Origin: Notospermus geniculatus
Taxonomy: Eukaryota > Nemertea > Pilidiophora > Heteronemertea > Lineidae
Assembly (NCBI GenBank): GCA_002633025.1
Contig: NMRB01000337.1
Location: 355,503-419,502, forward strand
Reading direction: 5' to 3'
Length of the DNA: 64,000 nucleotides
Shown: in pieces, positions 32,500-49,469 of the stretch
How the letters are laid out: every line of letters starts with the position of its first letter
How positions within the stretch are numbered: the stretch's first letter is position 1
Notes under the pieces: model-generated
Databases searched by the model: none
The model's input: only the letters and a program-made list of their open reading frames with translations
What the model was told of the DNA's origin: nothing
Made by a program: the position numbers and the translations under genes

Positions 32500-34553
32500 A
32501 TAGGTGTTCTTACTGGATTGAGATCTAGGACAAGTGTTCTGTAGTCAAAATCATTGGGGAGATTGAGGTCTGTGACTTATCACGGATCCTTATACATATA
32601 CGGATAGAATTCTGTACGACGAGGACAAATTTTGTGTACATTTTGATCCGTATATGCAGATCCGTGATAAGTCGCTGATCTCAACCTCCCTATTAGCTAA
32701 AAGGCGAGGAATAATATTAAATAGTGAATGGTTGTCTCTGTATTGGATCAGTCTGTCCAATTAACTGCTTTGCAAAAGGCTACAGGTTGCGCAATCGCAA
32801 TAGATTCATCTGAAAACCTGTGAAAATTTAACGGGCTGCTCCACTGACTCCCAACATTCTTTGAGTATGTAAGCCTTCACCCTTCACTACCAAGGCCAGT
32901 GGTGTCAAAAAAATAAAGATATGTTTTAATGCTTGAAGTGCACCTGAAATTCATTACCGGGTACATTGATATTCATTGGAAAGCTCTGAGAGAGTCCTTT
33001 CCAATGAATACCTATGTGACAGGGTTGCTGTAAAATTTCAGGATTTGGTAGGTTTATCAGTAATATTAGCGAGGTTTAGCACCTTTCCGACTTTAACTAC
33101 GAGAATGAATTGCAGTCCGCTATGGACATCCTTGATAAAAACGATTTGATAGGTGTTGTCAGTTCGTCAAACACCATAAACTGAAGGCAGAAACATTTGG
33201 CCTTATAAATCGGAAGTGTGAATAAATAATGAATATTGAAGTCGTAATCCTAGTCGTTACGACTTAAAACACGACTATAATATTTGTGATTTATGTGCAC
33301 TTCCGATTACGAGTCAAAATTATTCTGCCACAAAGTTATGGCATTTTACGATTTGCAAACGTCTATCAAATTGTTTTATCAAGTATGTCTACAGCAATTC
33401 ATTCTGGTAGCTGAAGCCGGAGTTGGAAAGATGCTAAACTTCGCAAATGAAATAGGCAGTGAAGGGTTAAGGCCGTAGCCATTCTACCATGGCCCTTAAC
33501 TTGTACCGTGCAATATCTTTGGGACTATGGTGAAAAACTAAATTATGTTTATAGATTGACTGCATATGCCTAAGCATTCAGCTCATTGTAACTGGTTATT
33601 GGCAGTGTTGGATGTGTAACATCTTATACTGGCACAGATTTGGGCAATTAAATTGCTGCTTATTTATCTCAGTCTTTTTGTTTTTTACTTGTCTTTGTTC
33701 ATTCAACGGGGCTTGTGTGAAAAGGGTGGTTGGTTCCAGTGGTTGTCAATGATTTTGGTTCCCGAAGCCACCACTAGGGCTAGGCGGCTTCGACTCTGGC
33801 TGCCATCTGTGCGACAAAAATTTGTCGCGGATCTATTGATAGATCATTATGTTGACATCACAGGTTATTTTTAGAATGAAGTACCCATAGCCTCGTGGGT
33901 GCTAAAATGTAATCAAACATGCTCAATCGCGTGGAATGGCAACACCGAGGAAGTTTCTTGATGAGAATGTTTGTATGTGTTGCAGATCTGTAACAAAAGC
34001 TCAAAATCATCGCCGTTTTTTAGACGGGGAGAATGAAATTTTACGGGAAAATGGACTCCTACAATGACGTCGGCAATAAAATGGCAGCCAGAGCCGAAGA
34101 CTTCTAGCCCTAGTGGTGGCTTCAGGAACCAAAATGTGACTGGAGGCTGCACTTGATAAGTACTTCATCTCTCCACTAGAGGGCAGCAGCTAACTGCTAG
34201 TCTCATTCCACCAGAAATGAGAGAACACACAGTTGTTGAAAAAAATATCACCATTTATTTGTGCTTAAAAGGATATTAAAATCACAATATCAACAGATAA
34301 ATAGGGTCATCTTCTTGTATGAGATACGGACGTCGACGATATTGTGAGGAACAGGTAAAGTTGCAGACAGACCAATCTGACCTCTAATGAGATTGTTAGG
34401 CCTAGGTTCCCGCCACAGATTACTGACGGCTACGTGTGGCAATAGGAGCTGTCAGTGAGTTGACCAATAGGTGTTACTATGGCCCAATTCAATGCATATA
34501 GCTGACCCATTCATTCTTGATCGAGCACCAATCACGTGAATTTTCCTTTGTAT

Positions 34554-34760
34554 GGGGAACTTTTCTGCCGTCGGTGGCTGTAAGAGGCCACCTGTTACCG
34601 GTCCTAGAACGTCGCAAAATTTGGCGTCAAGTGCGTGAGCCACGGCGCCCACGTCATTATGGACGACGTTGTGGCATGCATTTCTGCCCTGTGACGTCAA
34701 ATTTCATGACGTTCTGGGACCGGTAACTCGTAGCGGCCTCTGACGGCTCCAAAGTTCCTC
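34554..34760. mobile_element. Foldback element nested in another MITE, copy B only
   Basis: Ends GGGGAACTTTTCTGCCGTC and GACGGCTCCAAAGTTCCTC are inverted. An internal pair ACCGGTCCTAGAACGTC / GACGTTCTGGGACCGGT extends the hairpin. It splits the MITE whose intact version is at 28500-28690. Confidence 0.8.
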
Positions 34761-35163
34761 ATTGGTCCGATAGAACTTTGCTGCAATCTTTTGGCAATAC
34801 ACGCGGCTTACTGCTCCTATAACCCATGCATGCGTGATGCATTCATCTTACCCGTTGCTGTACGTAGTCATCAGTAATCCGTGGCCGATGCCAATTGGTA
34901 CTTATTACCATCATCACACCCCTAACCTGATTCCCAAAGAGGGTTTTGATGAGACTTGAGTATCACAGTGAAGAGCATTTTTGAGATTGCGATATTGCAC
35001 TAGGCCTAGATAAAAGCCACAAGTTGTTCATGTCTACAACGCTACCATTGAACACGAAGGACAGTCACAGAAACTGACAACCGAATGGGTAAATGAGTGA
35101 GACCTTTGATTGCTAATATATCAGCTGAGAAACGGCTGCTTCGCTTCCCCTGAAGTAAACCAG

Positions 35164-38152
35164 CTATACACCGTTTCCTTTCTTGCCTTCCTTCTCCTCC
35201 AGATACTTCTGGTAACTGCGACACGCCTTCTGCATTGAGGTAAGGAATGACGGGACACCAGTCTGAAAAACACGAATTTCCTCCGTTATGATGGCTTTTT
35301 AAGGGTCCAAGTTATATCTGGGGACAAAGGGTTACCTCTAAGGCCATCTTCTGAAGTCCTTTTTACATAATCCAATTTAATTACATGTATCTAGACATGA
35401 CTATAGGACCTTACTCTATTTACAGCAAGTTAACTTTATCTGCTATAATTATGCAGGAATTTACGAACCCTAACAGTACTGGAACCTACCTTTGCCGCCC
35501 AGTTGATCAACCAAGTCGGAATCATCCCTCCAGGATTGTCGTAGTATTTCATAAATGCTGTAAGGAAAAGAAGTCCTAGTGAAACATCCATACGACCTTT
35601 GGTTCTAATAGGTCTAAAGATTCTAATGGAGGTCACTGAGCCCATGAAATCTTGTAGGTCATCTTATTACCTTTAGTCCCATCAGATCCATTTGTCGTCA
35701 GAGCACAGCTCTGTAAATAATCATCAACCCGTATTACTCCTGACTTCTTCGGAATGCTATCAACTTGAACACTTTTGGCGAGAACGACCCAGATCGTTTT
35801 ACCCCATTTGTCTGGCATCTCACGGAGTTCTCGCGAGTAAACGTATGTAGAAAGGTTAAGGAGTCATGAGGTGTTAGGAAGGGAATCACCAAATTATATC
35901 ACTGACGGCCGTTATTATAAGTATCAAGGGAGTGACACCTGGCATAGGGGTGATCCCCCTCCCCCCCCCTGACTCCATTTACACACTAAAGATGCATGAA
36001 TCATGGGATTTAACACACTCAATGTTCAGCAGTGAAATGGCTTTAGAGAGCCTGCCCAGGTATCCTGAGATCCGATGAACGGCAGGGCCAGGGTCGGATA
36101 CCGGATTTGGGAAAGGAGGGGTGCCCTGTGCAAGGAACATTGAAATCTGCGGTGAAATTTCAGAATTTCACGGTGGATTTTTTGCAGATTTGTTGGCCAA
36201 AAGGGGAGGCGAGCACCCAGGGGTGCCCCCTCTGGATGAAAAGGCCATCAGTTTGTCGGTCTGTGGTCATTGTCCCCTCATGATTATTGCCGACTACAGT
36301 CCGTCTCACTTGATGTTATTAACCAAGGCATTAGTTTGCTTTGTTTTGAAAAGGATACATGGCTTTAGAGAGTCTGTCCAGGTATCCTGAGATCCGATGA
36401 ACGGCAGGGCCTGGGTCGGATACCGGATTTGGGAAAGGAGGGGTACCCTGTGCTAGAAACATTGAAATGTGTGGCGAAATTTCAGAATTTCACGGTAGAT
36501 TTTACAAAATCAATTTTACAAAAGGAGAGGCGAGCACCTGGGGTGCGGTGCCCCCTCAGAATCCGTGCCTGGACGGCTTAAGCTCCCCTCGCAATTGAGA
36601 AGGCCACCAGTTTGTCAGTCTGTGGTCATTGTCACCTCATGATTATTGCCAACCACTATCTACTTGATGTTATCAAATCAACCAAGGCGTTTGCTTTGTT
36701 TTGAAAAGGATACATCTCTGTTAGACATCATCATGGGGTAGTTCACATTCCAGTAGATAATCTTGTTTCCTCCAGTCTCTTCACTCGCTTCCACTTCATA
36801 CAAATCTTAAACGGTGAAGGATATTATCAGATGAGAGAATTTCCCAATTATTCAGCTGTGTAACAGACTCCTGCCATGCCTGCATTGCTATGGGCCCTAC
36901 AGGAGGCTTTGCATATACATATACATGTATTGATAGAGTACCATCGGAGGGAGGCTTACAGTTAGTTGTCTGACAGTCATGAAAACTGATATAAGCTCCC
37001 CTGATCTGATGAACCTAGCATATTTCACCCCTTTTCTCTTTATCACTTTGACGCAACTGGGTGGAGTCTTCCTAGATTTCTCACCTTTTACATAACTGTC
37101 CCATTTTTTTCTGTATTCCAAATCCATGTAAACCTGTGCACACACATCGGGCAAAACATCTAATTCTCCATAAACTTTGTATGAATAGAGACCAGAAACC
37201 TGCAAGAGAGCAAAGTCGATGACCATCACATAGGCCTACTGATGGTCCAGTTGCAAAGCAAACCCAGCTGAGCTTACCTGCAGTCGGCCCAGCATATTTG
37301 GGGCAGGGGGCAGGCCACCCCACAGGTTCTTGTGGTTAGATAGGGGACCGCACTCGACAATGTATATTTTCTATACATTGTCAGTAAAGTGTGTAAGGAC
37401 TTGTGGTCTCCTCTAACCACAAGAACCTGTCGTGGCCACCCCAGTCCCCAGTCCAAGGTTATGCCATTAATTGGAAGGTGACGACATTGAGGTTCAGTCA
37501 CAGGTTCTTGTGGTTCGATACTATACTAGGGGACCACAGGTCCTGTTGCCGGGAACCAATGACGGACTCGACACGTATATGTTCCTATTTCAGATTTATT
37601 TGGCAGATCAAATATGTTCAATATGTTCCAGTTTCTATATACAACGGACGTCAGGTTGTCGGGGTTGTCGGTCGACTATAAGAAGAAAATATTAGAGTTA
37701 TAAAAGTAATTTCTACAACACACGGAAATAAAAAGCCGGCAATATAAATGTTTGGAAATCAGAATACATACCAATTTTGGCTCCCTAGGACATTATGGGG
37801 GGTTCTAGATGGTCGAGACACTGATATCTGCCCAGAGCGAGCAAACACCACGGAATTTATACCCAAAACTCTTACATCACGATCGGCTCACAGAAGTCAC
37901 GAGTTCTCCAATGAACCGGCCGTGATGCACGAGTAAACCAGAACACAATAAACGACGAAACTTACACTTTAAAAGATCGTCATGTGCCCTTAAGGCCAAG
38001 TCACGAGTCGCAGAGGCATAAACCGCAAACCTTGTGCCCTACAAATAGAACGCTTAACCNAAACTCCACTCCTCTGTGATATTGGGGGTTTCAAGCTCGT
38101 CACAGGCATTCTGAAAATCTTCATCAGTGAAGCCTAAGGCACTCATTTTCAT
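35164..38152 (-). CDS. PCTP: Phosphatidylcholine transfer protein (PCTP/STARD2), copy B with first exon
   Basis: Exons: 38152-38061 (partial, cut by the N at 38060), then 37199-37085, 36805-36714, 35842-35671, 35557-35490 and 35262-35164. The first exon begins MKMSALGFTDEDFQNACDEL and reaches EEWS. This matches the PCTP N-terminal pattern (a short helix before the START fold, then a conserved Trp). About 20 residues between this and GLYSYKVYG should lie in the gap. The remaining exons are as in copy A, with a Glu-to-Asp change in VDDYLQS. Introns are GT-AG except the GT-AC U12-type intron 35843-36713. It is divergently transcribed from MRPL32, with 96 bp between the two start codons. Confidence 0.9.
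36039..36360. repeat. Tandem duplication inside the PCTP U12 intron, copy B
   Basis: The block beginning GGCTTTAGAGAGCCTGCCCA occurs at 36039 and again at 36361, ending with a copy of the sequence that borders the exon 3 donor (TTTTGAAAAGGATACAT). Copy A has a single unit (from about 29890). The second unit is about 320 bp downstream of the first. Confidence 0.75.
37536..38059. other. PCTP first intron remnant, no exon seen
   Basis: Unique AT-rich sequence between the end of the duplicated block and the N at 38060. The last 80 bases (CACGAGTCGCAGAGGCATAA...) resemble a truncated tRNA-type SINE. No START-domain coding sequence is recognisable. Confidence 0.4.
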
Positions 38153-38248
38153 GAATTTTGTCCTGTGACAGTCAGCACAGTGAAAATTGGTCCCATTTGT
38201 ACGAGATCATCATGTGACAGGTCACATGATCTGCGTGCCGATTTCAAG
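38153..38248. promoter_or_regulatory. Shared bidirectional promoter of PCTP (-) and MRPL32 (+)
   Basis: Only 96 bp separate the PCTP and MRPL32 start codons. At 38209-38230 there is a perfect inverted repeat, ATCATGTGAC-AG-GTCACATGAT, containing two TCATGTGA/TCACATGA E-box (M-box) cores of the type bound by bHLH-ZIP factors (MITF/TFE/USF). No TATA box is evident. Confidence 0.7.
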
Positions 38249-39444
38249 ATGGCAGCCCCCATGTTGACGAAGATTCATGCCACTTTTCTCCGTTTCGAAG
38301 CTAGAATTTTGGCTTCCCTCGCCAACTATTTCCCACCTGGTAAGTGTAAAACGAAAAATCATTTAAGGAAGACAGAGATACGGCAAAGATCTTTCAGTTG
38401 TTGTGATGGAGTGAGTATATGTAGGTAACAAGGGCAGGCACACAGACAAGACACACACAGTGACAGTGCAGTACAGTACAGTGCCATCGCATTGATGCAT
38501 GCAATGCAATGCAGCCAGCAGTGCCATACACAGGCCATCCCATACATTATGGCAATGCAGTATACACAGAAAGGCCTGCTGCTATGCTGTGGCTACAGCA
38601 GCAGATGCTGCTCTCCATAACCTGAATTTGAACGTCTTGTCGGTTCGTCGATTGTCATGGTGATGGACGGCAACACTCCATCCCCTCCTCCTCACCATAA
38701 TCACTCATGAATTGTTTTCTGTCCCCCTCACATTCACAGGGCCGATGCCATCTCTTGCAATAGATGTCTCTTCACATCAACATCAGCCAGAAGAAGCCAG
38801 CAAGACCCAGACGTCTCTCATTGAGTCCATCCTTGGCAATGGCATCCTGTGGGCTGTGCCTAAGCACAGGAGGACCGCTGAGAAACGGGCGATGAGGAGG
38901 ATGTCCCTTCTAGGTCACAGGGAGGACTATCTGCCTAAGAAAGATATCGCAGCCTGCCTGGAGTGCGGACACTGGCATCAGAAACATACAATATGTGGTA
39001 AGGAGTCACTCATCCTTTAAGAATTTCCCATCTCTGAATGTTCACTAGGCCTACATTGTAAATGTTACTGCTGTTGATGGTTAAACTGTACAATGCAAGA
39101 ATCGCTACCGGCAACAAGGGACTTGGCAGCTACAAGTACCCGGCATGTTAATGTTATCCTAAACTAACAGTGGACATCATTTCCCAACTTTTCTTTGTCT
39201 GTTACCCATCTTCTTATATTTTCTAGGGAACTGCTATGAAAAGGTCAAACAGGAAACACAGGCTATGCAAGAGGCGATGGGATATGACAGATTACATCAT
39301 GACGTTCCTCACAGTGAGGTGCATGTGCTGTATGAGGGAGAGGAGGAGGAACGACAAGCCCACAAAGGAAAACACATTGTTGAAATGAAGAAAAAACGTC
39401 CAGAGTGGTTTCCAAGGGAACTTATGACCCCTGCGAAACGATAG
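38249..39444 (+). CDS. MRPL32: Mitochondrial large ribosomal subunit protein bL32m
   Basis: Three exons (38249-38339, 38740-38997, 39227-39444) join to 188 residues, the length I recall for human MRPL32. The N-terminal about 60 residues are a mitochondrial presequence-like stretch (MAAPMLTKIHATFLRFEARI). The mature part contains GILWAVPKHRRTAEKRAMRR and the zinc ribbon CLECGHWHQKHTICGNCYEK (C-x2-C ... C-x2-C). The C-terminal KKKRPEWFPRELMTP is also typical. Family members are cleaved by the m-AAA protease before incorporation into the mitoribosome. A polyadenylation signal AATAAA lies at 39684-39689. The gene is convergent with the dynein intermediate chain, whose own signal is about 235 bp away. 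Confidence 0.95.
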
Positions 39445-39683
39445 TCTCTGATTACGATCTAGTCACTCATTCTAGGGGTAGATCAAAGAAACTTGTGCTG
39501 TGTGTTGACTTTTGTGACCTGCTTTTCGTTTTGCTGTAGGTTGCAACTAACTCATTCGTAGATGACATTCAATAGTGAGATGAGAAATGAGAATGGAATT
39601 GTGTCATTTGTCCTTTCCTAAGTTGTGGACAAAATGAATGGGGACAGAGTCTTCTGTCAATGTAAATACTTTTCAGTCGTGGA

Positions 39684-39689
39684 AATAAA
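39684..39689 (+). terminator. MRPL32 polyadenylation signal
   Basis: AATAAA about 240 bp after the MRPL32 stop codon, followed by a T/G-rich stretch. Confidence 0.6.
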
Positions 39690-39921
39690 GTTGGTTGAAA
39701 TATGTATACAAGTTTTACTTCCATTGCATTCCGCAACATCACATTCTCAGGTATTCAAGTGATGAGTTGTGTGAGACATGTTCACAACCTGTCACAACCT
39801 TCAGGTGTGGGTGTTGGACACACCCAAACCTTGACTTGTAAAGCTATATGATGATGAATGCAGAGAGTGACACAAGAACAAAGCAAGACACAGAACATGC
39901 GCATCATTTCAATTTTATGAT

Positions 39922-39927
39922 TTTATT
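39922..39927 (-). terminator. Dynein intermediate chain polyadenylation signal
   Basis: AATAAA on the minus strand about 380 bp after the stop codon at 40306. Confidence 0.5.
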
Positions 39928-40305
39928 TGTGATTTAGCCCTTGGTGGCAACAGTGGTGATGACACACAAGGAAAATAGCGTTATCTATATATGTACAAAG
40001 TTTGAACTTTACGCACATGCAAGGCCAAGGTTATAGCACACAGTATTTGACTGTGGTGAAAGTTCCAGTACACAGTATTCTGCATTCTGAGCAGAATTTT
40101 CTAGGATATACAAAGAAACAATGTTCCACATTGTCAAAACCTCACAAGCCCTTTACCTCTCGAAGTAATGCAGGTACAAGACAAATATAAATAAAGCACC
40201 CCCTAAATTCCAATAGCATTCTATTGTTCATCCTATAATTTCACCAGGAAGGACACCAGCACGGTAAGGGTTGCTGTTGTCCGTTAAGTTATTAATGAAG
40301 TCTGT

Positions 40306-46758
<6,453 letters not shown>

Positions 46759-46992
46759 CTGCATCAGGGGTGAGAATCACCCAATTAGACCGCCCAAGGA
46801 GGGGAGGGGAAGGGGCGCAAAATGCAAACAGGCTGAGTTTTTAAAATTTTGGAACAGTCACAGGAAGACTTGAAAGGGACAAAACCTTCCTTGCTCTCTT
46901 GAATTTAATCTTGTTTATTAAGTTACAATCCTCTCTATCAATGCCACTTAAATGGCCGGGTGGAAGCAATACAGTAGCTGACTAGGGACTAA

Positions 46993-47179
46993 AACCCTGT
47001 TTCCACTACAGCGGATTCCGCCGCGGCTTTTGGCGACGCGAGGGAGTGGTTTTCACAGGCATTGGGATAATCAACAGGCGATGTATTGTAAAACCATCGA
47101 ATGATTATCCAAAACCCTGTGAAAACCGCATCACTCGCCGCAAACCACGGCAGAATCCACTGTGGTGGAAACAGGGCTT
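46993..47179. mobile_element. AACCCTGTTTCCAC-ended foldback
   Basis: Left end AACCCTGTTTCCACTACAGC pairs with right end GTGGTGGAAACAGGGCTT. Inner arms GGTTTTCACAGG / CCTGTGAAAACC extend the hairpin. Confidence 0.75.
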
Positions 47180-47282
47180 AAATCTTGTGTGTACAGTGTC
47201 GTGGTGATGTTGAGAGCAAGCCCTAAGAACCGCTGACCGCTGACAAAGCCATTGCCCATTGACAAGGCCAAGATATATACAA

Positions 47283-47914
47283 TAAAGTCCAATTCATACT
47301 TCGACACACGACCATCGCCGGCAACTGACACGCGATCTTGCGTTCGATGCCGACACCGTCGTGCAATTTGGTCGGCGTCGGATTGCGCGGCTGTAATGAG
47401 GAACCCGCACACTAACGTCACGACGTGGCGCTGCGAGCGCTTGTACCGAAGTCTCTGTTTTTCTAACGTTATTTCCATTTATTTCTGGCGTGAAAATAAA
47501 CAATTTGTGTTGGTCGCCCAACAATAAAACTTACATCATCTTGTAGCAGATGAAATTTTCTTTTAATCTCATTCGTTTTTTTCTTAAAATGAAGAGATAC
47601 AATGGCGATAATAGCAACGTCTTTTGTGTCATTTTTCCTGTAGAAAAATGTACAGGCAATTTTTTCATGATGCAACGTCAGCACCTTACATGACGTCAAT
47701 GACACCTAAAATGACGTCAATGACGTCGTTTCGGTACAAGCGCTTGCAGCGCCGACCTGTCGGTGAGCGGGTTCCCCATTACTTGAGTCATTTCATAACT
47801 GGTCGCCATTGCTAAAGTACACTGGACTATGAATCAATTCTGTGAAGTCAGCGTCCAGATTTGATCGCGCGTCGGACGCCGATGGTCTTGCGCCGAAGTA
47901 TGAACTAGGCTTTA
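47283..47914. mobile_element. Foldback element with a second foldback nested inside
   Basis: The outer arms contain TTCATACTTCG and GACCATCG, repeated inverted as CGATGGTC and CGAAGTATGAA. The inner element, 47393-47782, has ends GTAATGAGGAACCCGC / GCGGGTTCCCCATTAC and sub-terminal CGAGCGCTTGTACCGA / CGGTACAAGCGCTTGC. Neither has coding capacity. Confidence 0.75.
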
Positions 47915-48268
47915 GGCAAGGGAAAAAGAATTCACAGTCATGCATAAAGAGAATAAGATATCATAAATAACATGACACTAATAAAGGCTACAAGTGACGA
48001 CAGATTTATCAGAAACAATAATGCATTACAACATGTTCAATCGATCTTTGACCGATTTTGATATGCTAAGTATTGTTAAGGTAAGTGGATAAGTTGTCAT
48101 GGCAACACACATGTTCGGAACCAATCAGGTGACAACTACTCCTAAAGATTGGTGAGTGGACTAAAGACACAAAAGCACAGTGAAATACGACGATAAAACC
48201 AAAATGAACACATTACCAACAGAAATTCACAAACTGAAAACTTCATGTAGGTGGTAAAGACGCCTATT

Positions 48269-48597
48269 CAGGGTTTCCGCCAGGATTGTCAAGGAGGGGG
48301 GAGAAAAAAAAGTTCCAAAAAAAAATTTTTTTCCGAAAAAAAAAATTTTTCAAAAATTTTTTTTGGGGGGTTTTTGGTTAAAAATGGCCTTCAGAGTCAT
48401 TTTTACACTCCAAAATGCAAAATTAGTCTTCCTTCTGCATGAAAATTGCATTTGAAATGTGACAAATTAAAGAAAAACACTACTGAAGTGAAAATAGTGA
48501 TATTTGAAAAAGGTTAGTCGGCAAACTTGAAGGGGGGATATCCCCTCCTTGAAATTTTTGAGGAGGGGATTCATCCCCCCCTATGGCGGAAACACTG
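48269..48597. mobile_element. CAGGGTTTCCGCCAG-family foldback, 5-bp TSD
   Basis: Starts CAGGGTTTCCGCCAGG and ends TGGCGGAAACACTG. It is flanked by CTATT at 48264-48268 and 48598-48602. The interior is an A/T homopolymer-rich spacer sharing CACTCCAAAATGCAAAATTA with 42478-42779. Confidence 0.85.
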
Positions 48598-48873
48598 CTA
48601 TTGCATTGAACTCCTTGCAGCTCCAATATAGGACAGCTTCACCTGCCAGCCATGGAGGATTTCCTTTATGGCACAGTGGTTGGCGTATTGGCTCCGAGCT
48701 AAAGTACCGGTAAGCAACGTACAGCGTGATCATTACGTGGATGTAAAGTACATCTGGCGTTGGCTCTCTGTGGGCAGCTCAACAGTAAGCAGATGTTAGT
48801 GTCAGTGGCGTCAGAGTAAGTCGTAACGTAAGCAAACAAACAAAGGTTAAGTTCGCTCATTCCGCTTCCGTAA

Positions 48874-49044
48874 ATAGGAGCTGTCAGCGAGTTGACCACG
48901 AGGTGTCACGACGGCCCAATTCAATGCATCTAGCGGACCCAGTCATTATCGATTGAGCAGCAATCACGTAGATTTTCCTGTACATTGGTCCACTAAGACT
49001 TTGCTGCCATCTGTTGGCAATATGCGCGGCTGACTGCTCCTATT
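48874..49044. mobile_element. MITE of the GGAGCTGTCAGCGAGTTGACC family
   Basis: Inverted ends AATAGGAGCTGTCAGC and GGCTGACTGCTCCTATT. The internal block GGCCCAATTCAATGCAT is shared with the PCTP 3' UTR copies. Confidence 0.75.
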
Positions 49045-49061
49045 GATGAGGGCAGTGAAGA

Positions 49062-49469
49062 CAGGGTTCCTGCAGCCTGTGGAGCACCAAATTTAAGACC
49101 TTTTTAAGACTTTTTAAGACCAAGTATTGGCAAAATTTAAGACCTATTTTCTTCTAAATGAAGCCCCCGAACATCCCTGGAAGGGTTTCCGCAAGGGAAG
49201 AATGACAGGGATCGACACGGCCAAGAAAGTGGGTAGGCTACTTGGGTGGGGTGGGGGGTCTGGGGGCCCTCCCCAGAAAAATTTTGATTTTAAGATGCCC
49301 GGAGATGCGATTTCCTGACATCTCCTGCCAATTTTTTACAACTGCCTTGAGATGAAATTTAAGACCTTTTTAAGACCTTCCCATGGAAATTATCAAATTT
49401 AAGACTTTTTAAGGCCTTGAAAATGGAAGTGCCAAATTTAAGACTTTTTAAGACCTTGCAGGAACCCTG
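49062..49469. mobile_element. CAGGGTTCCTGCAG-ended element with TTTAAGAC repeats, 5-bp TSD
   Basis: Ends CAGGGTTCCTGCAG and TTGCAGGAACCCTG are inverted. The interior carries many AAATTTAAGACTTTTTAAG units. It is flanked by GAAGA at 49057-49061 and 49470-49474. Confidence 0.85.

Larger units (their letters stand above)
31597..37535. repeat. Duplicate block containing PCTP exons 2-6, copy B
   Basis: About 5.9 kb versus 5.2 kb in copy A. The extra length comes from three insertions: MITE 32259-32499, foldback 34554-34760, and an internal tandem unit 36039-36360. It ends within a repeated CTATACTAGGGGACC block. Confidence 0.85.

Noticed and set aside
37536-38059. Possible LTR fragment beside PCTP
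   Set aside because: No matching second LTR, primer-binding site or retroviral-like coding sequence was seen.
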